From Diabrotica undecimpunctata (Eukaryota; Arthropoda; Insecta; Coleoptera; Chrysomelidae), in the NCBI RefSeq assembly GCF_040954645.1, contig NC_092807.1, positions 2,666,001 through 2,730,000 on the forward strand: 64,000 nucleotides of DNA, given 5' to 3'. Below, one piece after another: positions 23,690-34,365 of the stretch (position 1 is the stretch's first letter; each line of letters begins with the position of its first letter). The notes beneath the pieces were generated by a model that had not been told where the DNA came from, ran no database searches, and saw only the letters and a list, made by a program, of their open reading frames with translations. A program made the translations under genes and the position numbers.

Positions 23690-24420
23690 AATAAATACAG
23701 GAATGAGATAAGAAGATCTAAGAGAGAAAGGTGGAGTAGCCTGCTTCAGGGTATTGAAAGGGATATCTGGGGGCAGAGCTTCAAGAATATGTGTATCAAA
23801 TTGAAGGGGGAAAAGACACCCTACCCCTTGATTGAAGAGGGAAAACTCTTTCTTCAGGTAGAGGATAGGCGTGAAAAAATTACCGGTTTCTTAGACGTGG
23901 AATCCCTTACTGAATTGGAAGTCAGCGAGGCTATTGGACAAACGAAGATCCGAATGCACCTGTCTGGAGACAGTGAGATACCCGCAGCTATTCCTGAGAT
24001 TACTAAAACTGAACAACAGCATTTGTTCAACACGGTTAAAAGACCCTAAGGTTGTCCTTATCCCGAAAAGTAGAAGAGACGAGGAATAGGTGCGCTTTCG
24101 GCCAATTTTCCTTGTTAGTTCGGTAGCTAAATTGTACAAACAGTTTGTGAAAGGCCACCTTGAGCAAGAGCTGGAAGAAAAGCATGCACTGACCGACGGC
24201 CAATATGGTTTTAGGGGCAAAAGCTTCACCATAAATGCGGTCACAGAAGTGACTTTTTTAGTCACACAGGATACAGATGGATGAGTGACTCTCATTCTGC
24301 TTAACGTCAAGAATGCCTTTAACATGGCATCATGAGAAAAAATTATGACCAGGCTGAGAGAATGCCTTTAACATGGCATCATGAGAAAAAATTATGACCA
24401 GGCTGAGAGAATTGGGTGTT
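23690..24420 (+). mobile_element. R1-clade LINE fragment
   Basis: The plus strand reads RSKRERWSSLLQGIERDIWGQSF (about 23720-23790), the R1-type linker. Then come VESLTELEVSEAIGQTK, KVVLIPKS, RFRPIFLVSSVAKLYKQFVKGHLEQEL, DGQYGFRGKSFTINAVTEV and VTLILLNVKNAFN (24280-24325). The last carries the region of the first catalytic Asp, here apparently Asn. Frames shift near 24050, 24090 and 24285. A 49-bp segment at its 3' side is tandemly duplicated. The palm YADD is absent. It is an old, incomplete copy. Confidence 0.7.
24312..24409. repeat. 49-bp perfect tandem duplication
   Basis: 24312-24360 and 24361-24409 are identical 49-base units, beginning AATGCCTTTAACATGGCATC. They lie in the R1-like fragment, directly after the NAFN motif. 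Confidence 0.95.
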
Positions 24421-26289
24421 AGTTAGTACATGGTTAGTACCTTAAGCGACATTTTTTTAAATAAACTTCATTTTTTTATAAATATGCTTTTTTTTTCTGT
24501 AAAATAATAAATGTTTATGCATTTTAATGAGCAACACAATCAAATAACAAGAGTAATGGTTTTCTAAAATTAACTCAATATTTTTAAGATTTTTTTAAAA
24601 CTTTAAACCTCAGCTTTCTTATTTTGTTATACCATTATGTTGCAATACGATGTTCGATTAGAACATTTTTACTGATGTGTGTAAGCATAATCTACAAGCA
24701 AAAATATTTGGAGATTATAATCAATCAATCAATTTTGTTCGGAAGGAAGAAACGATGATTTTCTGCCAATATTCGACCGCTTTCTCAAAATCACTTAACG
24801 ATCTTCCGTTTCTTTGGCTTCAGACCGTGAAGTTGGTCGTCGATGGTCCCATGGCGCCCCGGTGCTCCACCCCTAGCCAGTTGGTCTCTAATGCCAACTA
24901 ACATCGCTCGTTTCATCTTCGCCTTATCGACAACTTTTGAAGATGCCGCCCATTTGCCCGTTTTCTCATTGACCTCATGCCGCAATTATAAGACAATTCG
25001 TTCAGGCTAATAAAGCTGGTGTCATATTTTGTGTCCTCGGCCGAAAACAAAGAGAACAAAAAGTCTCCACAGGGAACTGTAAGTTGTAAAATACGGCTAG
25101 TATAAAAATAATTCTTCCACTTAATGCATGAGACACAAAATTAAAGCAAAAAACTTAATAAAAGTGATTGAAAATTTTACGATAGAAACAACAGAAATAA
25201 TAATTTGAGAAAATAACCTGGGCAATTCAGAGAAAAACTGGTAAAACTAATAGAAAAATGTTTATCGGAGCATATATCCACGCTCAAATATATATCTAAA
25301 AGTAATAAGATATGTTTTTAGATAGAAGATAAAATCTTCTCAATTAATTCATAGAATAATTGACCCAGGTACTTACAATCAATCAATTGTTCATTGTAAA
25401 TTTCCTTCAGTCGTAATCTCTTAAGTATTATTCCTAGCAATTGGTTGAATACTTCTCTTATAATAGATGGCTTTTGGTGTGAACATGTAAGAACCAGCTT
25501 AACCTATGTTCTCCCATTTTGGCACCATTTAGTGCCATCCGTAGGTGTCCCTTAATATTATTTTTAATTTTATCCTTTTTTTCACTTCACTCATCTACCT
25601 AATTTTATGTATCCAACATTCAGTTCCGCACATCATAGCTATTCTTGGATAGTTTTGTAGTTCAATATTAGAATCTAATAAGTAACTATTAACTCGTTCA
25701 TAAAAAGGTCCAGGACGCCTATTTTTTTTATACATATATATATTTCCTGGAATCTATTAGCCACAGCATGAAGGAGAGCTGGATTTTTAGAGTTAGAATG
25801 TTCTTGAAACTACGTCAGAACTTCGGGAAACGCCTCCAATGAGCGTTAAGTTACAAAATTTAAAATTAACGTCAAAAAATGTCGGAGTTGATTTTTAATT
25901 TTTATAAACTAACCCTCTGACAAAGTTATAAAAACAATTAATAAATTTATCAAATTCTTTCAAATAGATCTATAAAAAAATTGTTACTTGTCAAAATAAG
26001 AAAAAAAATAATAAATTCAGAAAATACTGGAATATGCTAACATATAAAAATTTACGTATCATTCAAGAGTCACCTAGATGTCAGTAGTAAACAGAAATTT
26101 ATCCCTGGTTGTGCATTGTCTAGAGCAAGACGACCATATCCTTACATGTACTGGGTAAATGATTATACAATCTAAATAAAAAAAAAATTAAAAAGAAGAA
26201 GAATTTTTATGAAAGACTATGAAACTGTCACAAAATAAGAAGAGCTAATATTTTTTCTAGGTATTTTCTTCAGATGATTTTTTTATGTT
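24421..26289. other. AT-rich unassigned sequence
   Basis: A 64-codon minus-strand frame at 24985-24791 has ordinary amino-acid composition (VNEKTGKWAASSKVVDKAK) and moderate GC. I recognise no family for it. The rest is A/T-rich without a named element. Confidence 0.4.
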
Positions 26290-26304
26290 AGTGAGTATAA
26301 TGGA

Positions 26305-27134
26305 ATCAGTACAAATTACTGCATATGCAGACGATGTAGCCATCATTAGTAGGAATAAGCCACGACTAATGAAAGTGTTCAAACAAATTGATCCTGAAGC
26401 AAGAAAAAGAGGTCTCAAAATAAACGAAGCAAAAACGAAGTATATGACAGTCAAAAGAATAACTGACAATGAAAATAATATCACAATAGACAACTATACT
26501 ATCGAACGAGTGGATGCCTTTACATATCTCGGCACAGAAATCAACCAGAAGAACTCCGTAAGTAGCGAAATTAATGCACGTATTTCCAGCGGGAATCGTA
26601 CATACTATGCTAATAAAAGATTGATGACATCGAAATTATTAGACAAAAGAACCAAAATGACTATCTACAGAACACTGATTAGACCCGTAGTAACCTATGG
26701 ATGTGAAACTTGGGTAATGACGAAAAAAGATGAAGCCCAACTCAGGACATTCGAGAGAAAAATACTGAGGAAAGTATATGGCCCGGTACAAGAGGAAGAT
26801 GGCACATGGAGAATCAGGAGAAACGACGAGGTTAATGAGTTAAATGAAGGTTATGACATTGTAAGATTTGTGAAAAGTCAAAGACTGTCATGGCTGGGAC
26901 ATGTGCAGAGACAAAACGATGCAAAAACAACAAATAAAATGTTACAATGGAAGCCCATAGGAAGGCGAAAAAAAGGAAGGTCCAGAACGAGATGGTTGGA
27001 TGACGTGGAAGACGACCTGAAAACAATGAACATAAGACAATGGAGAAGAAGGGCACAAGAGAGATCTGAATGGAAGGACATAGCCAGACAGGCAAAGACC
27101 CATCTAGGGTTATGATGCCAAAAGAAGAAGAAGA
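26305..27134 (+). mobile_element. RTE LINE, lineage B, 5'-truncated with open frame (copy 2)
   Basis: The copy begins at the reverse-transcriptase palm (VQITAYADDVAIISRNKPRL) and stays open to its natural stop at 27115. It passes FTYLGTEINQKNSVSSEINARISSGNR, MTIYRTLIRPVVTYGCETW, RTFERKILRKVYGPVQEEDGTW, LSWLGHVQRQND, a SRTRWLDDVEDDLKTMN block and IARQAKTHLGL. A (GAA)n tail ends at 27134. A perfect 15-bp duplication, AGTGAGTATAATGGA, lies at 26290-26304 and 27135-27149, so the in-frame ATGs at the start come from the flank. The long perfect duplication and unbroken frame point to a recent insertion. It lacks the endonuclease and most of the reverse transcriptase, so it cannot move itself. Confidence 0.95.
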
Positions 27135-27219
27135 AGTGAGTATAATGGATAACTCGTCTGGGGAGAATTCTCGTGTCTCAGACCGCAAAGATTCTAACCA
27201 GCGATAAGAATTTATAGTC

Positions 27220-28060
27220 GGGACATACCATAGAGTTAAGTATTTTTTTCTTGGGTTTAAGGGTGACTCCCCAGCTTCACAGAGTAAACTGTCCTACAGG
27301 ACTGGTGCAATGTGCTCCTACAGCAAGTCTAACGGCTGAACTCTGAAGAGTATTCAAAGTTTTGGGCACTGTTTGGTTTGCTGAGTTTACTTACACTACA
27401 TCCCATACCAGTTTTGACCTAATTAAAGCTATAAAATTTGTTAGAGTTTGAAAACCTACTCCCCAATCTTTATGTGATACAGATTTCATAATGTTTAATC
27501 TAGCTTGACACGATATTCTTAGCGAGTGAATGTGACTTGTCCAGCTTAATTTTGAGTCCAGTTGCATCCCTAGAAATTTTATTTTTTTTGTATATTCTAT
27601 AGGAAAATTGTGATTTTGATTTTTGTGAAAAATGTATAGCTTTTATTTTCATGGCGGAAAACTGGAGTCCAATATTGTTAGACCAGAATTCTATCGACTT
27701 AAGAGCTGCAGCAATACGATTATGAGTAGGTAATATGCTTTATTTCTTGATAACAAACATGTTATCGTGAATCTTCCAATTGTGGAGTGTAGTTAAAATA
27801 TCATAGCGCTATACTGTATAAAGATGTTCAAAGATGTTTATGTTCAATATACTATATAAGTCGAATAACAATGACCTTCTCCAGCAACTTACACATTGCA
27901 TTCGTGATAGAGATTGGTCTATAGGATTCTGCTTCAAATTTAGGTTTACCAGGTTTGTATATTGGAACTATAATAATTGATGAGTGCCATATTTATGGGA
28001 ATACCTTATTTATCCATATCAAATTGAAAAGTTGCAATAACAGTTGGTAATCTTTTTTCT
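27220..28060 (-). mobile_element. I/jockey-group LINE fragment, decayed
   Basis: The minus strand across several frames gives VPIYKPGKPKFEAESYRPISITNAMCKLLEKVI (27960-27870), the start of a LINE reverse transcriptase. Further on come a KTKAIHFSQKSKSQF-like stretch (about 27650-27590) and a DYGMG..AVRL.VGAHCTSPVG-like stretch (27400-27290), recalling the C-terminal part of I-type elements. Stops abound. Clade placement between I and jockey is uncertain. Confidence 0.55.
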
Positions 28061-28950
28061 TCTTCTGGATATGTCCTTAATAAATTCATACAATGTTACA
28101 AAGATAATAAAGAAATAAAAGGAAAAAGTGTGCTTGGAGTTGGATTAGAACTAGCGAAACAATTTTAGTGCAGGATCCAATGAAAAAGCGATTAATAAAA
28201 TAAAAATATTCCACGTGAGACACAAATGACTATTAGAAAGTTCTTGGCGTACCAACAGAAGAAGCAACAGCTCCCAACACACAATGCCTGACTGTTGGAA
28301 AACGAACATTTAACTATTTATGTCCACGGCGAAAACGGTGGTGTGCACAAAGCTTTAAGGAAGAAGTACTATTAGATATAAGGGTAGCAAAATTGGTAAT
28401 CAATTTCTTATAAATACACTCACAATAAATTTTAGCCATATCTATAAAACATTCATATAAAATCATGCAAAATGAATAAGACAAGTTCGATCCATAGGTA
28501 TATATTTTAAATACCTTAATTCATTTTTTTTTTGTTAAAATATTGGTTTAAAGGTTCGGTGTGATAATTTTGTCTAACCTTTCTTCCAGTATCCTTTCTT
28601 CTTGTTTAACAATGAATGAATGTCTTATAGATCTAATCTTTTTCTTATTAAACACATTGCAGATGCCACTAAGGAACCGGATTTGCTCCAAGTATATAAA
28701 CAACAAAGATTTGAATACAATCGGCAATCACAAATTGCGAAAAAGTCACCTTACTGTGATTTTATTACTAATTTCATTGATAAACCTAGTGACTGCTGGA
28801 AAATAGTCGATTTCGAAAGAAACAACATAAGATCCAGTTCGGTACACTACATGTACTTAAAGTACTCCTTAACCCAGATATGCCTAAAACCTACATGAAA
28901 ATATTTTTTAATATTTTTCTCCAAATTTACGTGTTATATCAATTAACAAA
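28061..28950. other. unassigned sequence with small frames
   Basis: Frames at 28561-28806 and 28620-28898 are overlapping, short and unrecognised. The plus strand around 28110-28340 could be a transposon remnant, but I cannot name it. Confidence 0.4.
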
Positions 28951-28962
28951 AACATATCTATC

Positions 28963-30338
28963 TTCTTATTTCTTCCTACTTTATTAATAGGCTTCATGCC
29001 TATTCGGTTTTACTTCGGTTTTTAGCCTCAATTGACGTTGTCTGACCATCTTTTCCTCGGTCGTCCCAATGATCTTCTTCCATTTGGCGATTTGTCTCTT
29101 GCTATTCTTACTATTCTATTTTCTGTCATTCTTTCGATGTGTTGATTCCATTCCACTTTTCTTCTTTTGGTCCACGCGTTTATTTCCTCTATTTCTAGTA
29201 TTTATTAGTACTTCTTACTCTGTAGCTTAGAGTTTGGTTTGTTATTTTTCGTAAGACTCTCATTTTTGTTGTTTCTAGTAGGCTTTGTGTTTTCGCCGTA
29301 TCTGCTCTTGTTTCCGCTGTGTACGTCATTATCGGTCTTATTGTTGATTTATATATCCTGGTTTTCGTTTCCGTTATGAGGTATTTGTTTCTCCAGATTG
29401 TGTTGTTGAGACATCCTGCTGATCTGTTTGCCATGTTCACTTGTTTTTGTACTTCTTCTTTCACTTTTCCGTAGCTTGACAGTTTTATTCCCAAGTATTC
29501 AGTTTCCATCACTTGTTCTATTATTTTGTTATTTACGACTAGTTTACATCGTCTCGGTTCCGCTGATATCACTATCGTTTTAGTTTTCTCTGTTGAGATC
29601 TCCATGTTGTACATGAGCGCCGTATCTTCGAATTATTTAATTAATCTTTGTAGGTCATCTTCATTTTTGACTGTTATTATAGCGTCGTCGGCGTAGCATA
29701 TTATCCTTATTTCCTTTTCTCCCATTCTATATCCTCTTCTTTTTTTAACTTTCTTTATGATTTCATCCATTATCAGATTAAATATTAATGGGCTCAGCGA
29801 ATCTCCTTGTCTAATGCCAGTTTCATATTTGATAGGTTGCGATAGTTTTCCTTTACATCTTACCATAGCTATGTTATCTTTATATATATTGTCAATGGTT
29901 TTTACTAAATTCAGTGATATTCCCTTTTCATATAATAAATGTATCGCGTCCCGAATTCTCACTCTATCAAACGCTTTCTTCAAATCTATCAGACACATAT
30001 TCCAGTTTTGTTGTATTCCAGCGACTTTTCTTTTATTTGTCTTATTACAAAAACTGCATCCGTGCATGATCGTCCTGTCCGAAATCCTTGCCGTTCCTCT
30101 TGCAGAGATATTCGTTCGTTTATTTTTGTCGCTATTATTCTTGTTGTCAATTTGAGTGTTGTATTTAATAGATTTATTGCTCGATAATTATTGGGGTCTT
30201 TCTTATCTCCTTTTTTGAAGAATATCACCATGATCGCTCTCCTCCATTCATCTGGTATTCTGTTCGTGGTGATTATTTTATTAATAAGAAGTTGAAGATG
30301 TTGTACAAGGTGATCACCTCCATATTTTAAGAGTTCAT
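28963..30338 (-). mobile_element. RTE LINE, lineage F, 5'-truncated
   Basis: Minus strand: IPDEWRRAIMVIFFKKGDKKDPNNYRAINLLNTTLK (30250-30140), RQGFRTGRSCTDAVFVIRQI, MCLIDLKKAFDRVR (30000-29960), TGIRQGDSLSPLIFNLIMDEI, IRIICYADDAIITVKNEDDL (catalytic YADD near 29690). After a shift it continues with MYNMEISTEKTKTIVIS, VMETEYLGIKLSSYG, YKSTIRPIMTYTAETRADTAKTQSLLETTKMRVLRKI (29360-29230) and a decayed end. Three near-open frames (30231-29989, 30067-29633, 29614-29195) cover it. AACATATYTATC at 28951-28962 and 30339-30350 matches at 11 of 12 positions, a slightly eroded target-site duplication. The 3' end is GAAGAAATAAGAAG. Confidence 0.87.
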
Positions 30339-30429
30339 AACATATTTATCGTAAAAACAAAATATTTATGAAAAATACGTAAAAAAAAATACTGTACAAA
30401 ATATGGTACACCAGGCATATAAACTACTA

Positions 30430-32520
30430 TTAAGTTTCAGTGTGGTATGAAACAAAACATTTAACATGTAAGCCTACGTTGAATTTTGAACACCTCATTT
30501 TTGCTCTATCGTGGCACAAACCACATCGAGTTGGTCTTTCCTGTGGAATTACTAAATGGTCTAGTCGATCATAGCAAATATCAATGTTTTCATTGGCCGA
30601 TGGACGACCTCGAGAATAGGAAGTAGGTTTTTTATTTTGTTGTAACAATGATGTTGAAATGCGTCTTCTAAATGATAGCTTGAAGCTCATTGACACATGG
30701 AAAGATTACGTAGAACGACTTTTTAACGATAAATGCAGAGCGACAGTGGACCAAGATGACGACATGACTGGACCCGAAATACTAAGGTCTGAAGTGGAAA
30801 AAGCCATTTCATCGCTAAAAAACGACAAAACACCAGGTCCCGACAACATACAGAGCGAGATCATAAAACTCCTATGCGAAACGGATGACCACTTCCTCGA
30901 TTTTCTGACAGGCCTTTTTAACACCTTTTACGACAAAGGAGAGATTCCGGAGGAATGGCTTCGATCGACCTTTGTAGCCATACCTAAAACACCAAGTGCA
31001 AAACACTGTGATCAACACCGCTTAATAAGCTTGATAAATCACATTACCAAAGTTTTCACCAAAATCATACACAATAGAATATATAACAAATGCGAAGCAA
31101 ATATATCGGAGTCACAGTTCGGATTCCGAAGCGCATTGGGCACAAGAGAGGCGATCTTCAGTCTGCAAGTTTTAATTCAAAGATGCAGAGACATGCACAA
31201 GGACGTCCACTTGTGCTTCATCGACTTCTACAAGGCGTTTGACAAGGTCAAACATGATAAACTCATGGAAATGCTCAGGAAGATGCATATTGATGGCAAG
31301 GATCTGCGCATAATAACCAGTCTCTATTGGAACCAAAGTGCTGAGATAAAGACGGGCAACTTACACAGTGGGAAGATAGATATTAAAAAGGGTGTACGAC
31401 AGGGATGCGTCCTCTCGCCGCTCCTGTTCAATATATACTCTGAACAAATCTTCAGAGAAGCACTGGGAGAAGTTTCGGAGGGTATCAAAGTAAACGGAGA
31501 GGTAATCAATAATATTAGATATGCTGACGACACAGTTATTATCGCAAATGACTGCAACGAGCTTCAAAGACTCATGCAAAGCATACACACAGCAAGTCAA
31601 GAATATGGTTTAGAACTCAATACAACCAAAACTAAATGCATGCTCATCAGCAGAACACAACAACCTCCGATGCAATTGACATTAAACAACCGAAAAATAG
31701 AACAAGTGGAGACATACACATACCTTGGAACCACATTCAACACAAAATGGGACCAGTCAACAGAAATAAGATCACGAATTGAAAAAGCGCGAAACGCGTT
31801 CAACAATATGAAAAAGTGGTTCACAAGCAAAATCTCAATGGAACTAAAATTAAGACTGGTCAAGTGTTATGTCTTCCCGGTCTTGTTCTATGGAGCAGAG
31901 GCATGGACCACAACGGAAGCCACCCTGAAGAAACTAGAATCCTTTGAGCTGTGGATATATCGCCGTATTCTTCGGATATCCTGGACAGACCACATCACTA
32001 ACGTGGAAGTAATGCAGAGAATAGGCAAAAGCAAAGAAATAATCTTCACCGTAAAGAAACGGAAGCTTGAGTAATTCGGACATGTCATGAGGCATACTAA
32101 GTACCGACTGCTACAGTTAATAGTCCAAGGAAGAATCGACAGTAGGAGGGGACCGGGAAGAAGACGACACTCATGGATGCATAACCTGCGACAATGGTTC
32201 GGACTAACATCGACCGAACTGTTCAGAGGTGCCGTAAACAAAGTCAAAATAGCCTTGTTAATAGCCAACGTCCGAAACGGATAGGGCAAAGGAAGAAGAA
32301 GAAATGATAACCGGTCCAGTTTCCCTCCATGCAAACGATGAAGTTGCCAGGCATTCTGAACAGCCATGTCAATGCATTAATTGATCAATGAAAAATACCA
32401 TTCTTTGCCGCGAATAGAAATGCGGTAAAGACTAATATTTTGATCACTATGATCTACTCCACCCATGATTACATTATACTCATGTACGAGATGCTGTTGT
32501 TCTACCTGAAATCATAAATA
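30430..32520 (-). mobile_element. piggyBac-like transposase 3' part, split by an RTE copy
   Basis: On the minus strand 32510-32302 gives LVHEYNVIMGGVDHSDQNISLYRISIRGKEWYFSLINALIDMAVQNAWQL in pieces, then HGGKLDRLSF. This is the piggyBac block MGGVDxxDQ...NAWxL with the last catalytic Asp. The protein resumes at 30677 with SFRRRISTSLLQQ, RGRPSANEN and RLDHLVIPQERPTRCGLCHDRAKMRCSKFNVGLHVKCFVSYH. That is the C-terminal Cys-rich zinc domain, stopping at 30430. The interrupting DNA is the plus-strand RTE copy 30678-32301. Apart from this insertion the visible part reads well, so the piggyBac copy was fairly intact when hit. Its N-terminal half is not recognisable beyond 32520. Confidence 0.85.
30678..32301 (+). 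mobile_element. RTE LINE, lineage A, inserted into piggyBac; one stop codon
   Basis: It begins in the linker (LKLIDTWKDYVERLFNDK). Open from 30659 (flank ATG) to 32074, it covers the whole reverse transcriptase: KTPGPDNIQSEIIK, FVAIPKTPSAKHCDQHRLISLINH, SQFGFRSALGTREAIF, CFIDFYKAFDKV, GVRQGCVLSPLLFNIYSEQIF, IRYADDTVIIAND. The C-terminal domain LFYGAEAWTTTEATLKKLESFE follows. One TAA at 32072-32074 stands where LEYxGH is expected. The frame then continues at 32087-32284 with RGPGRRRHSWMHNLRQWF and a normal stop. The (GAA)n tail ends at 32301. AAATGATA at 30670-30677 and 32302-32309 is an 8-bp duplication of piggyBac sequence. A single nonsense change is thus the only visible damage besides 5' truncation. 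Confidence 0.95.
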
Positions 32521-33106
32521 ATACTAGTATTACAGAGGAAGATTGTCTATTTTGTTTCATACCTGGATCGTCTTCTTCTGCTCCTGTAAATACCGCTTTA
32601 CAAAATGAATTGGTTAAAGTCCTGCTGAATTTGACCAGAGCGTTACTAAATTATTGTCATGCCATTTTACTGCAATTATATTTTGATCAGCAATTTTTCT
32701 ATAGTCATATGTCCCTCTTTTCTCGTTTTTCACAATTTTTGAATCTTGTGAGTGTACTCCTGGTAAACGGTTACTCTTACTGGAAACGGAGACAGATTCT
32801 GTCTCCGGTTTCCATACATAATGTAGCTTCGCCTATTTTTAAAAATTTTTTACAGTGTTTTAATTGTTTAAAGTGTAAAAAATAATCCATAACTTTTTTA
32901 ATTAAATAATAATGGAAAATCTTTTATATAATTGACAGTATAATAAGGAGAATTACTTCATTAATGGAGTCTAATGTGGCTAATATAAACCTAATAATAA
33001 TTTTATATTACACTTCACACAGAAAATATGGTCTATGTATATTTGTTCCATGGAGAGAATTTCTAATGAAAAATAAAAAAATTTAACTTGCCAACAAAAA
33101 TGAAAA
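32521..33106. other. unassigned AT-rich sequence with a hairpin
   Basis: No gene seen. It contains the near-perfect palindrome at 32781-32814. Confidence 0.45.
32781..32814. repeat. near-perfect 16-bp inverted repeat (hairpin)
   Basis: The left arm TGGAAACGGAGACAGA (32781-32796) pairs with 32798-32814 across a single T, with one extra base in the right arm. Confidence 0.9.
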
Positions 33107-34365
33107 TCAGTCATTATTATCAAAAATATCATAATCTTCATTATCATCACTGTCATCACCATTAATTGTTATTATGATTGAACTTACTTCGTTTATTTTA
33201 TTTTCACGAGTCCACCAATCTTCTATTAGTTTCTCGCACTTGAATATACAGTTGCACCACACTTCTGGAGTTACAATTGAAAGTGCCTTTCGCCAAGTTT
33301 CCCGAACTGCGTCGTCGTTAGGCCCAATATGGTTGTCATAATATTGTTTTGCTATTCCCCATATATATTCGATGGGATTATTAAACTGGCAATGATACGG
33401 TGGCAGACGTAAAACTTGATGACCGTAACTTTCAATAATCTGATCCACAACAAAGGTTTTTGGTTTTGCGTGGATATTTGCCAAGCGTAATAATTCTGAT
33501 TTTAAAATATGTTGTGTAACTTTGTCAACCATTCTTTAATTTAAATAACAGTCCAAGAATTCGTTGGACTTTTGTTTAATACTTCAGAATGGCAAGGTGC
33601 ATTTTCTAAAATAATTACGCTGGGCTCACTTAAACCTGGGAGAAGTTTTTCATGTAACCATTTTACAAACATTTCTGTGTCATATTATCGTGATAGTCAC
33701 TTGATTTTAATTTAGATGAAAATATTAAATCAGCACCTTCTATAAAACCCGATTTCCCTCCTGCATGTAAAATTATGTGTCGCTTCCCTTCTCCATCAGT
33801 ATGTTTGATAGACTTTACGTTATCATCTTGCCATATTCTCTTGGTTGCACCCCTAGAAAATATCCATGTTTTGTCTAAATATATAAAATTTGCCCTTTCT
33901 TCTTTTAATTTAGAATATTTTCTTAGAAAGTTAATTCTTTTATGCACAACAGAACTTCTTTCACAAAGGGCTTTTCTGTTATCCTCCTTTTGAGATTTGA
34001 AACCCAAATTATGTATGTTCCCAAACATGTTCCTTGTTGGCTCGCATTCGATAAATGGTATCACGAATTTCAAATTTTTTTCCATCTGGAATATCTTTCG
34101 TTTTCAATGATAGGCGAGTTTTTCGGTTATCTTCTTTCGGTCGTTCATTATTGCGATTTTGTAATACTCCTCTTAGTTTGGTTTTACTAATTCCTAGAGC
34201 ATCACATACGTGTTGTTGAACAGACATTACCGATTTTAAAGGACCGCCATTTTCTTTTTCATCCGTAAAATACTTATGTACACTACAAATTAGACTATCT
34301 ACATCTAACACACGTGTAGGCATTTTTAAATATTTCCACCAAACATACAATGTCAACACTGGTAA
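33107..34365 (-). pseudogene. DDE transposase (IS630/Tc1-mariner-like, RLPPYHC type), frameshifted
   Basis: Three frames on the minus strand add up to roughly 410 codons. 34359-34009 holds the helix-turn-helix N-terminus (MSVQQHVCDALGISKTKLRGVLQ). 34085-33663 holds the first catalytic block (ANFIYLDKTWIF; relatives usually have LDETW) and HAGGKSGFIEGADLIFSSKLKSSDYHDNM. A shifted piece near 33640-33560 gives ILENAPCHS where DNAPYHS is expected, replacing the second Asp by Glu. 33532-33107 has RLPPYHCQFNNPIEYIWGIAKQYY with the third acidic residue, then an acidic tail. It is clearly inactive but nearly full length. Terminal repeats were not identified. I infer a transposon origin rather than a host gene because of the decay. 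Confidence 0.75.

Noticed and set aside
24791..24985. Minus-strand 64-codon frame as an exon
   Set aside because: Composition is protein-like, but I recognise no domain and see no convincing splice sites.
25440..25700. Possible further RTE C-terminal fragment on the minus strand
   Set aside because: Only a MMCGTECW-like word resembles the family; too little to call.
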